NCBI GenBank assembly: GCA_964006375.1
Contig: OZ023265.1
Span: forward strand, 169,768,533 to 169,832,532
Source of the DNA: Tillus elongatus
Taxonomy: Eukaryota > Arthropoda > Insecta > Coleoptera > Cleridae
DNA length: 64,000 bases
Reading direction: 5' to 3'
Below are positions 24,716 through 37,487 of this stretch, piece by piece. Position numbers and translations under genes: made by a program. Within the stretch, counting starts at the first letter, position 1. Every line of letters starts with the position of its first letter. The notes under the pieces are model-generated. The model was not told where the DNA came from and made no database searches. It saw only the letters and a list, made by a program, of their open reading frames with translations.

Positions 24716-25574
24716 ATATGAACTTGTGGCACTAATTTTTCGAGTAGTATAACACCCTGAATTTTTTGCTCATCATTTCCCAAATGATAGGAATAACTTG
24801 AAGAGGGAAAAAATAATGAAACAATGTTCTGAATAAAAGTTGTTGGTCTACATAGTCATGCTCCAATAGCTCTATTAATCATATTCACAAAGCAATTTGC
24901 ACTTGGTCAAAGCACCGCAACTAGAACAAAATGATATGCTGGTTTATAAGCTATCTATATGATAATTTACAATAGTATCGGCTTTGTTTCTGTTAATCAA
25001 TATAAAATAAGAGAAACTATATTAATTATTTCAATTAAATGCGTTATCTACATTAAAACATGCAATAAAGAGACGTTTGAACTGCAGTAATGCTATTAAC
25101 AACAACGTACCAACGATAATCATTATTTATGATGTGAATGGTAAATAGACGCATTTTAATCCTTAATTATTTTTAATTACACTAGTTACAATTAGAAGAC
25201 ATTATAATGGAAACTTCAATTATCAGAATACATACACTGACTTAGCTAAGTCAACATAAATAGATTAATGTACAGGGTGAAGCCAACTCGATGTCTCACC
25301 TCTATTAATAGAAAAGGCAAAAAACAGTAGAAAAAATGTGAAAATGGTTATTTTACGGGATTGAGTAAGGTCCATTTTAAGCCAAATTTGCATATACAGT
25401 GTATTCGCTCTTAGACGGACACTGTCGGCAACACAAATTCTGAGTGTCCGTTTGTGAGGAAACATGTATGTATGTACGTAGTCAAGATTTCAATTCAAAC
25501 ATTTATTACCTACGAACTTATTACATATATGATGTATTAGGATGGGAATTTTTCCTGACGTTAGTGCACGAAAA
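24716..25574. other. unannotated, with a possible pogo/Tigger-type end
   Basis: At about 25398-25465 the phrase cagtgtattcgctcttagac, followed by ggacactg and later gtgtccgtttgtgagg, forms a short inverted repeat resembling pogo/Tigger termini. No transposase accompanies it. The rest shows nothing recognisable. Confidence 0.3.
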
Positions 25575-27300
25575 ATCAGAGGACAATAATAATAATAATA
25601 ATAATACCTTTATTATCCATTTTGACAGCATACAAGCTACATTGGATTTGTCAGCCTTTTACAATAAATTAATTTTTCACAACATTAAAATATTCATTTA
25701 ACGTATAAAAACACTGGTCTGATAGAAAAGAAGAAACTTGACTTTTAAACACCTTAATATTTTGGATATTTTTAAAATTATTAGGAAGATAATTAAATAT
25801 TTTTAAGCCAATACAGTTTGGAGAGTCTTTTATCATCTTAGTTCTAGCATACGGAACATAAAAGTTACAAGCCTGTTTGGTACTAAAGGTATGAACATCA
25901 CTGTTTAGTCTAAATTTGTCACCATTTTTAAAAACATATATACACAACTCTAAAATATATAAACATATCACAGTTAAAATTTTATGACTAGAAAAGTAGA
26001 CCCGGCATGACGTCATCTTTCCTATGTTGAAAATAGAGCGTATTATTCTTTTTTGAGCGATAAAGACATCATGCAGCAAGGTAGAATTACCCCACAGACA
26101 TGTACCGTACCTCAGTCTAGAATCAATATGACTGTGGTATAAAGATATTAATTGCTTTTCAGTCAAAACATTTCTTATATTTATAAATAAATAATTACGA
26201 GATGCAAGCCTTGAAACCAACGTCGTACAGTGCAACTTCCAGTTGAGATGTTCATCAACGTGTACTCCAAGGAACTTGTAGTTATTGACACACGTTAGAT
26301 AAGTCTTGTCAACACCCACACTAAGTATATCAACTTCCCTCTGACGTAGATGAAATCTCACCATCTCTGTCTTCGACGAATTGAAATATATCAGACACCG
26401 AGAGAAGCAACTCTTTAAGTTATTAAAAACATGATGACACTTATTACTCAAAGCATCATCTGTCTTTTCAGAAATGATTAGAGACGTATCATCCGCATAT
26501 AGAGTAAAATGCGCATTAGGAGATACTTTATCAAGCTCATTGACGTAAAGGGTAAAAAGAATAGGGCCCAGTACTGAGCCCTGAGACACACCAGTAGTAA
26601 CAACAACACGCTCAGAACATACCCTACTTATTCGTTCTGATGTCTTGAACTTTAGCTCAGTATACTGTTCTCTGCCCGTCAAGTAAGAGTCAATCCAGCC
26701 AAGCGCATTACCTCTCAAACCATAACAATAAAGCGTGTCACATAGCACCCTATGGTCAACACAATGGAAGTCCCTGCTGAGATCACAAAAAATCCCAACA
26801 GGGCACTCGCCAGCCTCCAAACAAGTGACTAAGCCCTGATAGTAGTCAATGAGAGCCGTTGTAGTGGAGTGACCCTCCCTAAAGCCATGCTGACAGGCAG
26901 ACAATATATCATAAGACTGCAAAAATTGTTCTAAGCGATTCAGATAGCTATATTCAAATACCCTTGAAAAAGTCGTAGATAATGTAATCAGCCGATAGTT
27001 ATTTAAAATAGTTGGATCATTCTTTTTCATTAAAGGAAAGCCCTTACTAACCTTTAGGTCTCTAGGAAAGATACCCGATTCAAATGAAAGATGTACTAAG
27101 TAGCTAAGAGGCTTTATAATATGTCTTAAAACTTTCTTAACTAAAAAAGGTGGAATTTCGTCTCGACCGCACGAAGACTTATTTTTTAGTTTTTTTATTA
27201 ACAAAATATACAACTCGTCTTCACTAAAAGGCAGTAAATACATTGTTTTGTTATTGGGTTTTGTCGAAACGTTTAAAGGAGTTAAGTCCTTAGGAATGTT
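25575..27300 (-). pseudogene. LINE reverse transcriptase, 594-codon open frame, 5'-truncated
   Basis: An uninterrupted minus-strand frame runs from 27453 to 25669; LINE similarity starts near 27290. Motifs in order: KSSCGRDEIPPFLVKKV, motif A FCDLSRDFHCVDH, motif B TTGVSQGSVLGPILF, motif C LYADDTSLI, then NYKFLGVHVDEHLNWK and a conserved C-terminus. Motif A keeps the catalytic Asp, but the usual KAFD has become RDFH. The endonuclease domain is absent, so this is a truncated insertion. The 3' end has aataaa followed by an (ATT)n tail at about 25590-25609, a microsatellite tail seen in several LINE clades. Its open frame suggests it is fairly young. Confidence 0.82.
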
Positions 27301-27401
27301 TTTAATAATATAAAAGTAATGCGCTTTAATTACATGTACATATAAAGTTATGATGAAAAAATCAAACTCTAAAATAGACACACATCTATATATAATATAC
27401 A

Positions 27402-29140
27402 AAGTGGTTCGCATAAGGAGCGACACAGAGCAGGGGCATGTAGGGGAACCCAAAATATTGTGATTTAACGCAACTTACTCCTATAGTAAGTTGCACCCCT
27501 GAGACGTTATAGGCCTTCAAATTGAGGTTTCTAATTTCGAAAAAAATCAATATCTCACTTACGCTTGAACTCAGAAGAAATAAATTTGGTACGCGTTTTG
27601 AGTGTGCTAAGATCAATAACCGACAGTAATAAGAATTCTATTGAAGCATTCTAAAAGGTTGATAAGGGATGATTCACCGTGAAAATGCAACAGAATGTTT
27701 TAACCTATTGGCGGATTTAAAAAAAACGTTATTTCACTTTATGGGGAATTTGATTCTAAAACTTTTATCACTCTTATTAATTTTCAAAAAACTTTGTCGT
27801 TTTCAGCAAATTTCCGAATAACTAAATACAAGTCTCAGAGCTGTGTTATTTAAAATAATTGGAAATTCAAACGTTGGCTATGAAATCTAACGTCAGATTT
27901 GACAATCAGGAAAATAAGTCATTGTATTTTAGTAATATTTGCTGAGTGTTATGAAGATGGCCGGGAAGTTTCCATTTAGCGAAGAAGTTGGCATGCTATT
28001 ACTGTTAGGTTTCTGTCAAGGAAACTACAGAAAAAGTGTTAAACAATATCGGAAAGTTTTTCCTAATCGTGTAATCCCTCATAGAGAAACATTTGCCAAT
28101 GTTGAAAGACAGGCTCGAGAAACAGGCAACTTTTTCAGTAACACTCGAGAGCGTCCTACTGCAACCAGGGTACAAGACGAAGAACTTATTTTGAATACAA
28201 TTGAAGATGACCCACACATTAGTACTAGAAATCTATCTCGACAAACTGGTATATCGCAAACTTCTGTTCACCGAGTAATAAGACGTAATGTACTGCACCC
28301 ATAACATATTCAAAAAGTGCAAGAATTGTTACCGGAAGATTTGGTTAAACGAGTGAATTTCTGTCAGTTTATTTTGCATCAAGAAATAAATTTTCAAGAG
28401 AAAATTCTTTTTACTGACGAAGCTCGTTTCACCCGCAGAGGTATTACAAATTTACATAACCATCATGAAAATTCTGATTCTGTAACTCCTCGACATTTCC
28501 AACGCGAGTTTAAAATAAATGTTTGGATGGGTATTATTGATCGGTATTTAATTGGTCCAGTTATTTTACCGAATCGATTAAATGGCGTAACTTATTTAGA
28601 ATTTCTCCAAAACGATCTCCCGGATCTACTCGAGGAGGTGCCTCTACAACTTCGACTGAAACAATGGTTTACGCACGATGGAGCACCGCCTCATTTCACT
28701 ATTGCTGTTAGAGACTATTTAAACCACCAGTATCCAAATAATTGGATCGGAAGAGGAAATAATTGCCCACAAGTTTGGCCTCTACGATCGCTAGACCCCA
28801 ACAAATTGACTTCTTTCTTTGGGGAATGTTAAAAGAATTTGTGTGTTCCTCTCCAATTGCGTCTCGAGTCAAATTATGGAATCGCATTACAGACAGATGC
28901 ACACTCATCAGAAACAATTAACAGTTGTTGGATAGAGTAGACTTCAACTTTCCACGAATAATAAATTTATGCTTGAGAGAGAACGGTGATCATTTTGAAC
29001 AATTTCTGTAATTTATCGGTGCAAATGTTATGTTATTTCTATTGCTTGAGTTGTTTGTTTTGCTATTAATTTATTCCTATTACAACTTTTCTCCTGATTG
29101 TAAAGTCTGACGTTAAATTTCATAGTATCCAACCGATAAC
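27402..29140 (+). mobile_element. mariner-like element M6
   Basis: A transposase frame lies between inverted segments: left 27872-27912 (atgaaatctaacgtcagatt, then tgacaatcagg) and right 29091-29135 (its complement, diverged). The left end may extend to about 27402. The right end is cut at about 29140, where a HINE fragment begins. Confidence 0.65.
27951..29010 (+). pseudogene. mariner-like transposase pseudogene with DUF4817-type HTH, M6
   Basis: The start is ATG 27951 (MKMAGKFPFSEE). The N-terminal HTH reads CQGNYRKSVKQYRKVFPNR. A second HTH, TRNLSRQTGISQTSVHRVIR, ends at a stop at 28302-28304. The DDE domain continues in frame: ILFTDEARFTRRG (first Asp), INVWMGIIDRYLIGPVILPN, and WFTHDGAPPHFTIAVRDYL (second Asp). 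A frameshift near 28795 moves the third catalytic segment (IDFFLWGMLKEFV) to another frame. The C-terminus (ENGDHFEQFL) ends near 29010. Same broad type as M5. Not functional. Confidence 0.85.
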
Positions 29141-29401
29141 TCAAAAAGTAATTAACCGATGTTGATGAAACTCGGCAAGTATCTTTCTTTTATTAATAGC
29201 TTGTATGAGTTCGTTAGCCAGGAGCAGCGGACAAGGTTTTCCGGGAAAATTTTGAGTTTCTTTTCGAAAAAAAATTTTATCTCCGAAAAAACAAACCTAT
29301 TTTAATGAAATTTGGTGGATATATTGCGTATGGAAAATTGAGTTATTCAAATTTGAAGCATTTAATGAAAGTTCACTACCATAACGCACTTGCTGCGTCC
29401 C
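29140..29401 (-). mobile_element. HINE-like element, tail lost
   Basis: The head (ctgcgtcc end at about 29401) is on the right. The body phrases (aatttgaagcatttaatgaa, cgttagccagg, ccgataactcaaaaagtaat) run leftward and stop at the mariner boundary, where (TA)n would be expected. Confidence 0.65.
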
Positions 29402-29446
29402 AAACTTTTTTCTTGAATGTTCTTAGTTTCGGTGCCTGTGGTTTTT

Positions 29447-29932
29447 TTATGCGGCCATGGTTTTTTTCACCCTGGAGGGCGACTTCTGTTTCATCGCAGC
29501 GAAAACAGGTTTCTTTCTAGCACCAGCTGCGGCGGTCTTCTTCACTTTAGCGCTCGAAGTAGTTTTCTTCCAGTTTTCTCTGATGCCTCTTTCGGTTTAT
29601 TACAGCCAATGGCTTTCTTTACCTTCTCCGCCACGGGCTTATTGTCGGCTCACAGGGTCGAGCCCGATGTCAGCCTGAAGGAGCCGAAAGCTTGCCTGCT
29701 TTTCGTCTGTACCAGAGAACAACGGCCGATTTCAAGTATTTCCTGATAACGGTGCCATCCACGTAGTAATTTGCAACGATTTACTTTTACCTGCGCGTTC
29801 TCCTAGATCCCCGATAGCTTTGGCAACCGTTTCGGGTCGCGGGGAGCGATTGGGATTTTCATAAATTTTTACTTTCTTGCTTTCGCATTTTTCGCCAGAG
29901 CTTCTTTCACGGTAGGACAATGGTATTTTCAT
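29447..29932 (-). pseudogene. linker histone H1-like pseudogene
   Basis: On the minus strand a winged-helix-like globular segment can be followed across frames: RPETVAKAIGDLGERAGKSK, then YYVDGTVIRKYLKSAVV, then SGTDEKQASFRL. A lysine/alanine-rich tail follows (NKPVAEKVKKAIG, KPKEASEKTG, SAKVKKTAAAGARKKP, SRVKKTMAA, then stop at 29447). The layout, a globular domain with a basic tail, is that of linker histone H1. At least three frameshifts and several stops break it. The ATG at 29932 is only a possible start. No intron or poly(A) tract was identified, so processed versus duplicated origin is open. This is the only host-type coding sequence I recognise in the window. Confidence 0.62.
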
Positions 29933-31149
29933 TTTCCTTATTAATTTGACGGTATCACACAAAAACTGACTTGACTTGTGACGTGATGGTATAGGGCCTT
30001 CGAACGTGTTCGTTCGGCCATAGACTGGGTGCAATTTTGTGGGAGGTGAACGGAATTAAAAGGATCTATTCGAAGTAACATAGACGGCGGTTACTTGATT
30101 AAAAACTCCATTACTACTTACTTAAATAGATACCTTAGCAGATGTTGTATCAAATCCTATATTAATATTTGTATAATATATTTTACTAATTTATATGAGA
30201 AATAAAAACGACTTATCCTCTCGTCTAGAATTCATGAGTCACTTTGCGGTCATCTAAAAAAAAACACTGGACTGTTTCTATTGCGTTGTCCTCTGTGTAA
30301 CATACATTCTAAATAAAAAAAACGCCTGACAGAAATGTACACCATATCATATTTCGCATTCTACACAATAGGCTCTTTGTATCCGCGGCATGTGTAGTTA
30401 TTAGCTACAACAAAAATTTGCACAAAGTGTGAAATGTACTTTTCATTTTAAACTTGACATCCATTAAGTCCAGGAGAGCTCCAGACAAAGTTTGGATCTA
30501 CTTTTGTATTATTATACACGTGAGCATAATGCGAAGTTTGTGAATACACCTTCATTAGATTTGCACCGTGAGAAAATTCACAGTGCGCACTCCATTTTTG
30601 TTCTTTGTTTGTCTACCTCACTAGCGTGTTAATTTTGTTTGTGTCTGGTGCATTTGATTCGATTTGGTTTCCAGTGAGAGCTTTCTAATTGAAAATCGAA
30701 CTATTTTATACATACACAAAGGGTATACTTGATTTAACACACGGTATTTATTTTATGATTCATCTTTCTAGTAGGTTATTGTTTCTAAAACAGCGATGCT
30801 TCAAATTGTGCTTGGTAGTATTTTTTTGTGGAAATAACCTCGTTTAGTACTGAAAACTTATATTTTACGTTACATTAAACATTTCAGTGCTAAATCAAAA
30901 CTTTTAATAGGTTTGTCGTTAAGGCAGTAGCTTCAAAAATCTGCTTTTTGTTTATACGATCCCCTTTCCATTCCAGCTAGCCCACCTTTTTCGGTAATTC
31001 ATCTTGATGGAGCAAAAATAGCAACATAAACTTGACAGTAGTTTATTCTCTTAGTAACGTCTTTATTACCTTTGACCACAAATAAATAAATATCGAGTGA
31101 CTAAAATCTTAAGTACCCCAAAATGAAAATATATATAAATAAAAATTCT
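29933..31149. other. unannotated
   Basis: No coding signal or repeat family recognised. Confidence 0.4.
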
Positions 31150-31587
31150 GGACGCAGCAAGTGCGTTATGGTAGTGAATTTTTATTAAATGCTTCAAATT
31201 TGAATAACTCAATTTTCTATAAACTTGGAAAGTTTAATTTTGGTATGTAGTAAGGTCTTTCAGAGGGCAAGATATTCACCAAATTTCATTAAAACAACTT
31301 TGTAATTTTTGAAGAAAAAAATTTTTTTCGAAAGAAAATTTAAAATTTGAATAAGTCAATTTTCGATAAACTTAGAAAGTTGAATTTTGGTACTTAGTAA
31401 GGTCTCCTCCAAGGCAACATATATAGTAAATTACATTAAAACAGCTTTGTTATTTTCGGAGACAAATTTTTTTTTGAAACAAAACTCAAAATTTTCCCGG
31501 AAAACCCCGTCAGATTTTCCTGGATAACGAACTCATCCAATCCATTATTCATTGAAATCGGTTAATTATTTTTTAAGTTATCAGACG

Positions 31588-31686
<99 letters not shown>

Positions 31687-31812
31687 AAATTGAAACTGAC
31701 CCCGGATATGGGTTCTAGGGGTCCTAGTTCGCGGTCATTTGAAAAATTTTTTGCAAAGTCTCACCATCGATCCCTCTCTAATAGTGATTTTTTTAAAATA
31801 AAAATTCACTAA
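31150..31812 (+). mobile_element. complete HINE-like element with (TA)n
   Basis: The head at 31150 (ggacgcagcaagtgcgttat) is followed by ttaaatgcttcaaatttgaa and two diverged tandem copies of a body unit of about 170 bp (31190-31360 and 31360-31560). Then come tcagacggatacatacatac, (TA)n at 31602-31679, and the tail at 31690-31812 (ggatatgggttctaggggtc and the tagtgatttt...aaattcacta hairpin). It shows all family modules in one copy. Confidence 0.8.
31602..31679. repeat. (TA)n microsatellite in HINE
   Basis: Pure TA tract of about 78 bp in the conserved position between body and tail. Confidence 0.95.
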
Positions 31813-32339
31813 TAATCTCTGATGTAAATGCAATTCAAACGGAAATAATAAAACAAATGAATATTTGCATCTGTAGTTAATTACTACATGCATTTTGCTT
31901 TTGTTTCTGAAGAAGCCACATTTAACGAAACGGTTCATATTATAATTATATAGAGTGAATATCGTAATAATTTGTTTTATCACTATATAATTATATAAAT
32001 ATTTCCCTTCATTATTTAAATTCTTAAAATTCGAATACAATAACAGCCTAAAATTCTTGCCTTTAACTTAAAATGAAGGGATGGGTATTGTTGATTAAAA
32101 CTGACTGTCCATTAGGCACGTAATCGCATAACTTCCATGATTTTTCTTTTGGACGCAAGCGATATTAGATCTTATTCATGTGTCAATACCAATACCGACC
32201 TGAAGCGATCGCCAGACGCCACATGCATTACACTATACTAAAAAAAACTTAAACACTGCCACTGCCTATCCTCTCGTGTGTTCCTGATACTAGAGACGTG
32301 AAAATCGTTTCGTCGTTTCTACGATTTCTATGGTAAAAA
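31813..32339. other. unannotated, with a weak hammerhead-like core
   Basis: At about 31907-31945 CTGAAGA, then AACGAAACGG, recalls a hammerhead core, but stems I and II are not convincing. No other feature. Confidence 0.25.
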
Positions 32340-32739
32340 CTTCATGTTAAATATTAAATGCTTCAAATTGGAATAACTCAAATTTCTATAAACTTAGAGA
32401 GTTTAATTTTGGTGTGTAGTAGAATCTCTCCCAACGCAAGATATCTACCAAATTTCATTAAAATAACTTTGTAATTTTCGGAGAAAAAAAATTTTTCGAA
32501 AGAAAATTTAAAATTTGGATCTCATTTTTTAATAAACTTAGAAAGTTGAATTTCAGCACGTAGTAAGATCTCACCCAAGACAACATATATAGTAAATTTC
32601 AATAAAACAGATTTGTTACTTTCGGAGAAAACCCCGTCCGATTTTTCCGGCCAACGAACTCATCCAAGCCATTAATAAAAGAAAACCACTTGCCAAGTTT
32701 CATCGAAATCGGTTAATTATTGTTTGAGTTATCAGACGG

Positions 32740-32809
<70 letters not shown>

Positions 32810-32942
32810 ATATAAAAATTGAAACTGACCCTGGATATGGGTTCTAGGGGTCCTAGTTCGCACTCATTTGAAAGAATTTTTGCAAAGTCTCACCATCGAT
32901 ACCTCTCTATTAGTGAATTTTTTTAAATAAAGATTCACTTAA
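32340..32942 (+). mobile_element. HINE-like element, head missing
   Basis: The body is homologous to 31180-31600 (ttaaatgcttcaaattggaa onward). (TA)n lies at 32745-32806 and a complete tail at 32820-32942 with the attagtgaatttttt hairpin. The head is lost. Confidence 0.75.
32745..32806. repeat. (TA)n microsatellite in HINE
   Basis: Pure TA tract of about 62 bp in the conserved position. Confidence 0.95.
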
Positions 32943-32946
32943 AAGT

Positions 32947-33170
32947 CTGGACGCATCAAGTGCTTTATGGTAGTGAATTTTCGTTAAAACTGTTTAAATA
33001 GCAAATATGTGTTTTTTTTTTAAGAAAGCATGACTCAAATTTGGTTTCCAGTATAACCTATATAGCAGAAACTATATTTCATCAAAATAACTTGTTTTCA
33101 TATGTCCCAGAGAAAAGGCACTTTATAAGTGTAAACAATAAGTTTTCTGTAAATTTCCAAGGCATACTTG
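32947..33170 (+). mobile_element. HINE-like element, 5' part
   Basis: A head variant (ggacgcatcaagtgctttat) starts four bases after the previous tail, so two HINE copies are in head-to-tail tandem. The body (atagcaaatatgtg, ccagtataacctata) is the subtype found at 9383 and 51671. It is truncated near 33170. Confidence 0.65.
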
Positions 33171-33305
33171 ATTTTTGGAAATTAAAATTATGACACAAAT
33201 TATTTTCTATTTAAGCGGGGCTTACACCAAAAAAAAAAGAAGTAAAGAAGTTTCAACTGAAAAAAATTACAGCCTTTTTCACCTATTCGTGCGTCAATCC
33301 GGGGA

Positions 33306-34155
<850 letters not shown>

Positions 34156-34427
34156 TATAACTGATTAATTAAATAAATAAATAAAAGTAACAGCTTTTTA
34201 GCTGGAGGGAATATAATTGTCAAAAACAAATATTCAATGTTTGTCATAAAAATCAGTCAAATATTGGTTATTCAGCTAGTTTATCTAAAGGTAGATAAGC
34301 TTAAAAAGGTAAAAGATAAGATGCTTATTGGCAATTAGGCGATTGCTGGCCCTTTTTGCTCATCTAAACTAACCTACCCTTCACCTTGAGCTCGATCTCA
34401 ACGACGACAGTGATTTGAAAAATCATC

Positions 34428-34511
34428 CACCGCCGGTGAGTCTCGAACCGTCGTCCCCAGAGTCCGTCTTGGAAAGTCTGAATCAATTTTCTCGCACGGC
34501 CACGGAGGCGC
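34428..34511 (-). repeat. tRNA-Ser/Leu-like SINE head
   Basis: Read on the minus strand, an A-box-like CGTGGCCGTGCGAGA is followed by a long-variable-arm-like segment and a clear B box GACGGTTCGAGACTC, ending in caccggcgg. The spacing resembles a type II tRNA, but the acceptor stem does not pair cleanly and no typical anticodon loop can be assigned. It is best read as the head of a tRNA-derived SINE whose body runs left toward 34260. Confidence 0.5.
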
Positions 34512-34629
34512 TAGATAAGCTTAAGACGCATCTTAAAGAAAAGTTACATTTGTCACTGTAATGGGTGGCATTTTGTAGAAATGCCAAACTACAAGAAACT
34601 GAAATCCTACTGATACATTTAAAACATTC

Positions 34630-34895
34630 GAGACGCAGCAAGTGCGTTATGGTAGCAAATTTTCATTACATATATCAATTTCATTAAATCAATTTGCTAT
34701 AAACTTATAAAGTTCAATTTCGGCACATAGTAAGGTCTTTACCGGGGCAAGATACCTAACAATTTTTATAAAAAGAACGCTGGTATTTGTTGAGATATCT
34801 ACCTACAATTTTTTTTGAGAAAAATTATTTTTTTTTAGAAAAACTTGTCCGATCGATACGTCTCTGTTAGCGATTTTATTTTTAATAAAATATAG
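34630..34895 (+). mobile_element. HINE-like element, short copy
   Basis: A head variant (gagacgcagcaagtgcgtta), a body with atcaatttgctataaactta, and a tail remnant (cgatacgtctctgttagcga). The TA tract and the ttctagg block are deleted. Confidence 0.65.
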
Positions 34896-36780
34896 TAATA
34901 ATTATAATAAATTAATACATGCAATATCATGGTTACACAAAACCTGTTTTTATTGCTCTCATTGTTGTTTAGTTATTTGATTATATTTGTTGTTATGGTT
35001 GTCATTAGTTTATTTTATTTTCATGTTGAATATTTACATAAATCACATAAACACTTTTGGATGATAATATGTCATTTTTATCTTATTTAAAAGATTTCCT
35101 AGATCTTAGATTCAAATATCGTAGCTTGTCCATGTTTATTTTACCATGTGAGGTAATAAATATTTTTAATTTTTTCCTGACGATGCCTTAAATGCGAAAC
35201 TGGGTGCGGAAAATAAAATAAGTATTTGTGAAGCTAGGAAGAATATATCTACGTATATATTACTCATAGAACGTTTTGATCAAGAAAATGCAAAAACATA
35301 CAATGAATTTTACGTTTGCTTTTGCCTAAACTTGAATTTAAAACCTACAGTCACGAACTTCTTGAATTTAATAGTAGTTACTATAATAGAATTAGTTTGC
35401 TGCTAAGTTTTTCTTACTTAAACTTACGTAGCATTGATCGTCCAGTGAATAAAAATTTGTGAGTAGATAAGTTAGATAAGCTATTATTTAAAAATAAAAC
35501 AATTGCTTTTTTACGGAAGCATTAACATGCTTTTATATTATTTGGATTAGATAAAAATATCTTTAGAACTCAAAGTGTACAGTAGCGTAATGTAAACAAA
35601 GTTAAACAGCTGGGAAATCCTCATCAAAACATCTTTACTCTAATTCTGAAAAGTTATACGCTTTTCTGAAAGGTTTACGCAATCAAAATTCCAAAAAGCT
35701 CTCTCCTTAAAATAACACATCATTAACACTTCAGATTCTAAACATAACTGGTAAAGTAATTAAAATCTTAACACTTTCATAACACCTCACTAAAAGAGCT
35801 TGCTCACCTAAAACTTGATAAGTTTATCCAATAGAAAATGTGAGATGAGTCAATATTGTTTATCAGCTGTCACATAAACAAAACCACAATCGAGATTCAC
35901 AGTAATCTAATACCAACAACACTAATATCACGACACAGTTTTTTATCAGAAAAACTGAGCTTTCGTTTAAATTTGAGTTTGTAAAGTTTTGAAAAGTTGA
36001 TGAAAACAAACGCACGTTGACGTGAGCTTAAGCGAGAGGCAAAGCGTTCACCCTACTGCGCCGATTGCTTTGAGCGAACTGGCATCTAACCGAACTTCTG
36101 TTTCGAAGTCGACCTGTCGACGATACTCTTCTGTTTAACAAATGCGCAGAGGCAGGCCTTGCCTCCTCTTGTTTGGGCTGCTAAAGGAAGAAGGCCGTGA
36201 AGAATCTAAAGAACCCTATCAAAGTCTCTTGTTTTATTATTGTTTCTGTCTTTAAAAATCAAATTTATAGTTTAGTTTTAATGTTGTAATATAAAAATAA
36301 CTTGGAGGGCTGAATATATTCAAGTTTATGGGAGTTGCAGTTTTTAGATTACATGTCTTGTAAACAATTTTCAAAATAACTTTAAAAATAACATCTTTTT
36401 CGTGTGAACTGTGAAATATCTCTCTTTGATTGTGTGAATTTGGGTAATGCTGGAAGAGCCAGACGTGGCAAAAGGTAATAAAAGTGAAATTTTTCAGGCA
36501 GTAACAAATATAAAAGCTGGATTTCAGTGAGTTGTTTCTCAGAATAAAATTGTTGCATCTAGACATTGCCGAACCTTCTAATGTTTGTTTTTAAAGATAC
36601 TTAAATTATATTTTAATGTCAACAACTTTGGCGCCACACTTTTATTACTGTTTCTTATACGAAAACACATACCAAAGCTTTTGACTTAATTGATATTTAA
36701 CGCGCCACCTGGAGAAAGAAAACAAAAATCTCACATCATATATTTACAGCCAACATCATCACAGTCTAAGCGCGATGTCG
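34896..36780. other. unannotated, possible Penelope 5' remnant
   Basis: Near 35177-35215 CTGACGA, then TGCGAAACTGG, resembles a decayed hammerhead core. A short frame from about 35230 on (ERFDQENAKTYNEFYVCFCL) could be the N-terminus of a Penelope-type protein, but I cannot confirm it. The rest holds nothing recognisable. Confidence 0.25.
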
Positions 36781-36850
36781 CATTCTCACCGCAATGGTGC
36801 CTCTGCCTGCAGTAGCTATCTATCCCAAATCACCACAACACATATTTCAG

Positions 36851-36900
36851 AGACCTTACGATCGTTTCGTTGACCATGTCAACATTTTCAGGGGAAGAAA
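36851..36900 (-). ncRNA. decayed hammerhead-like motif in Penelope terminal repeat
   Basis: On the minus strand the core reads CTGAAAA (plus 36885-36891) instead of CTGANGA, a change of the essential core G. It is followed by a clean GTTGAC/GTCAAC stem, GAAAC (plus 36864-36868) and GATCGTA. The mutation should inactivate cleavage. Confidence 0.55.
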
Positions 36901-37487
36901 TATTCTAAAATTAAACTACTAGCTACCGTGTATTTATATCACGTCTACGTAAACGAACTAAACCGAAGTAAAATTGTCGTCGACGACCCATCGTTTGTTT
37001 ATTGTGTAATGAAACTACGAGGTCGAAGACCTGCTTTAATCTTCTGATCGACAAATTTATGAGCCCTTATCTAATATAAGGATAATGGGTTTAAAAGGAC
37101 GGTACCGAGTTATTTTAGGAATCTGCAAGTTCCTTTTCGATCTAGAAATTTACTATGTGGATATTGGATCTAGCCGACAACCACATCTGGCGTGACACAC
37201 ACAATAACCTCCGCTCATCTTTTTAATATAGAAAACTAAACCCGGGTGTTTGGCTCAGATTGTTAACTCTAACAAAGGATAAATAACTCAACTAAAATAC
37301 TAGATAAAAATATATTTATATTGATTTTAGTCCTTTGTAAACAGTATTTATATTGACTTCATAGATACACAGAAAACGAAAACGTCTTTAAGTCGAGACA
37401 AGCGTAGAAATTACTATATGTATAAACCGACCGAGTTATTGACAGTAATTTATTATTCTAACAGACAAATTAGGAGTGTTTAAGTGG

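Noticed and set aside
34428..34511. Functional tRNA gene
   Set aside because: No clean acceptor stem and no assignable anticodon loop; Pol III boxes alone fit a SINE head.
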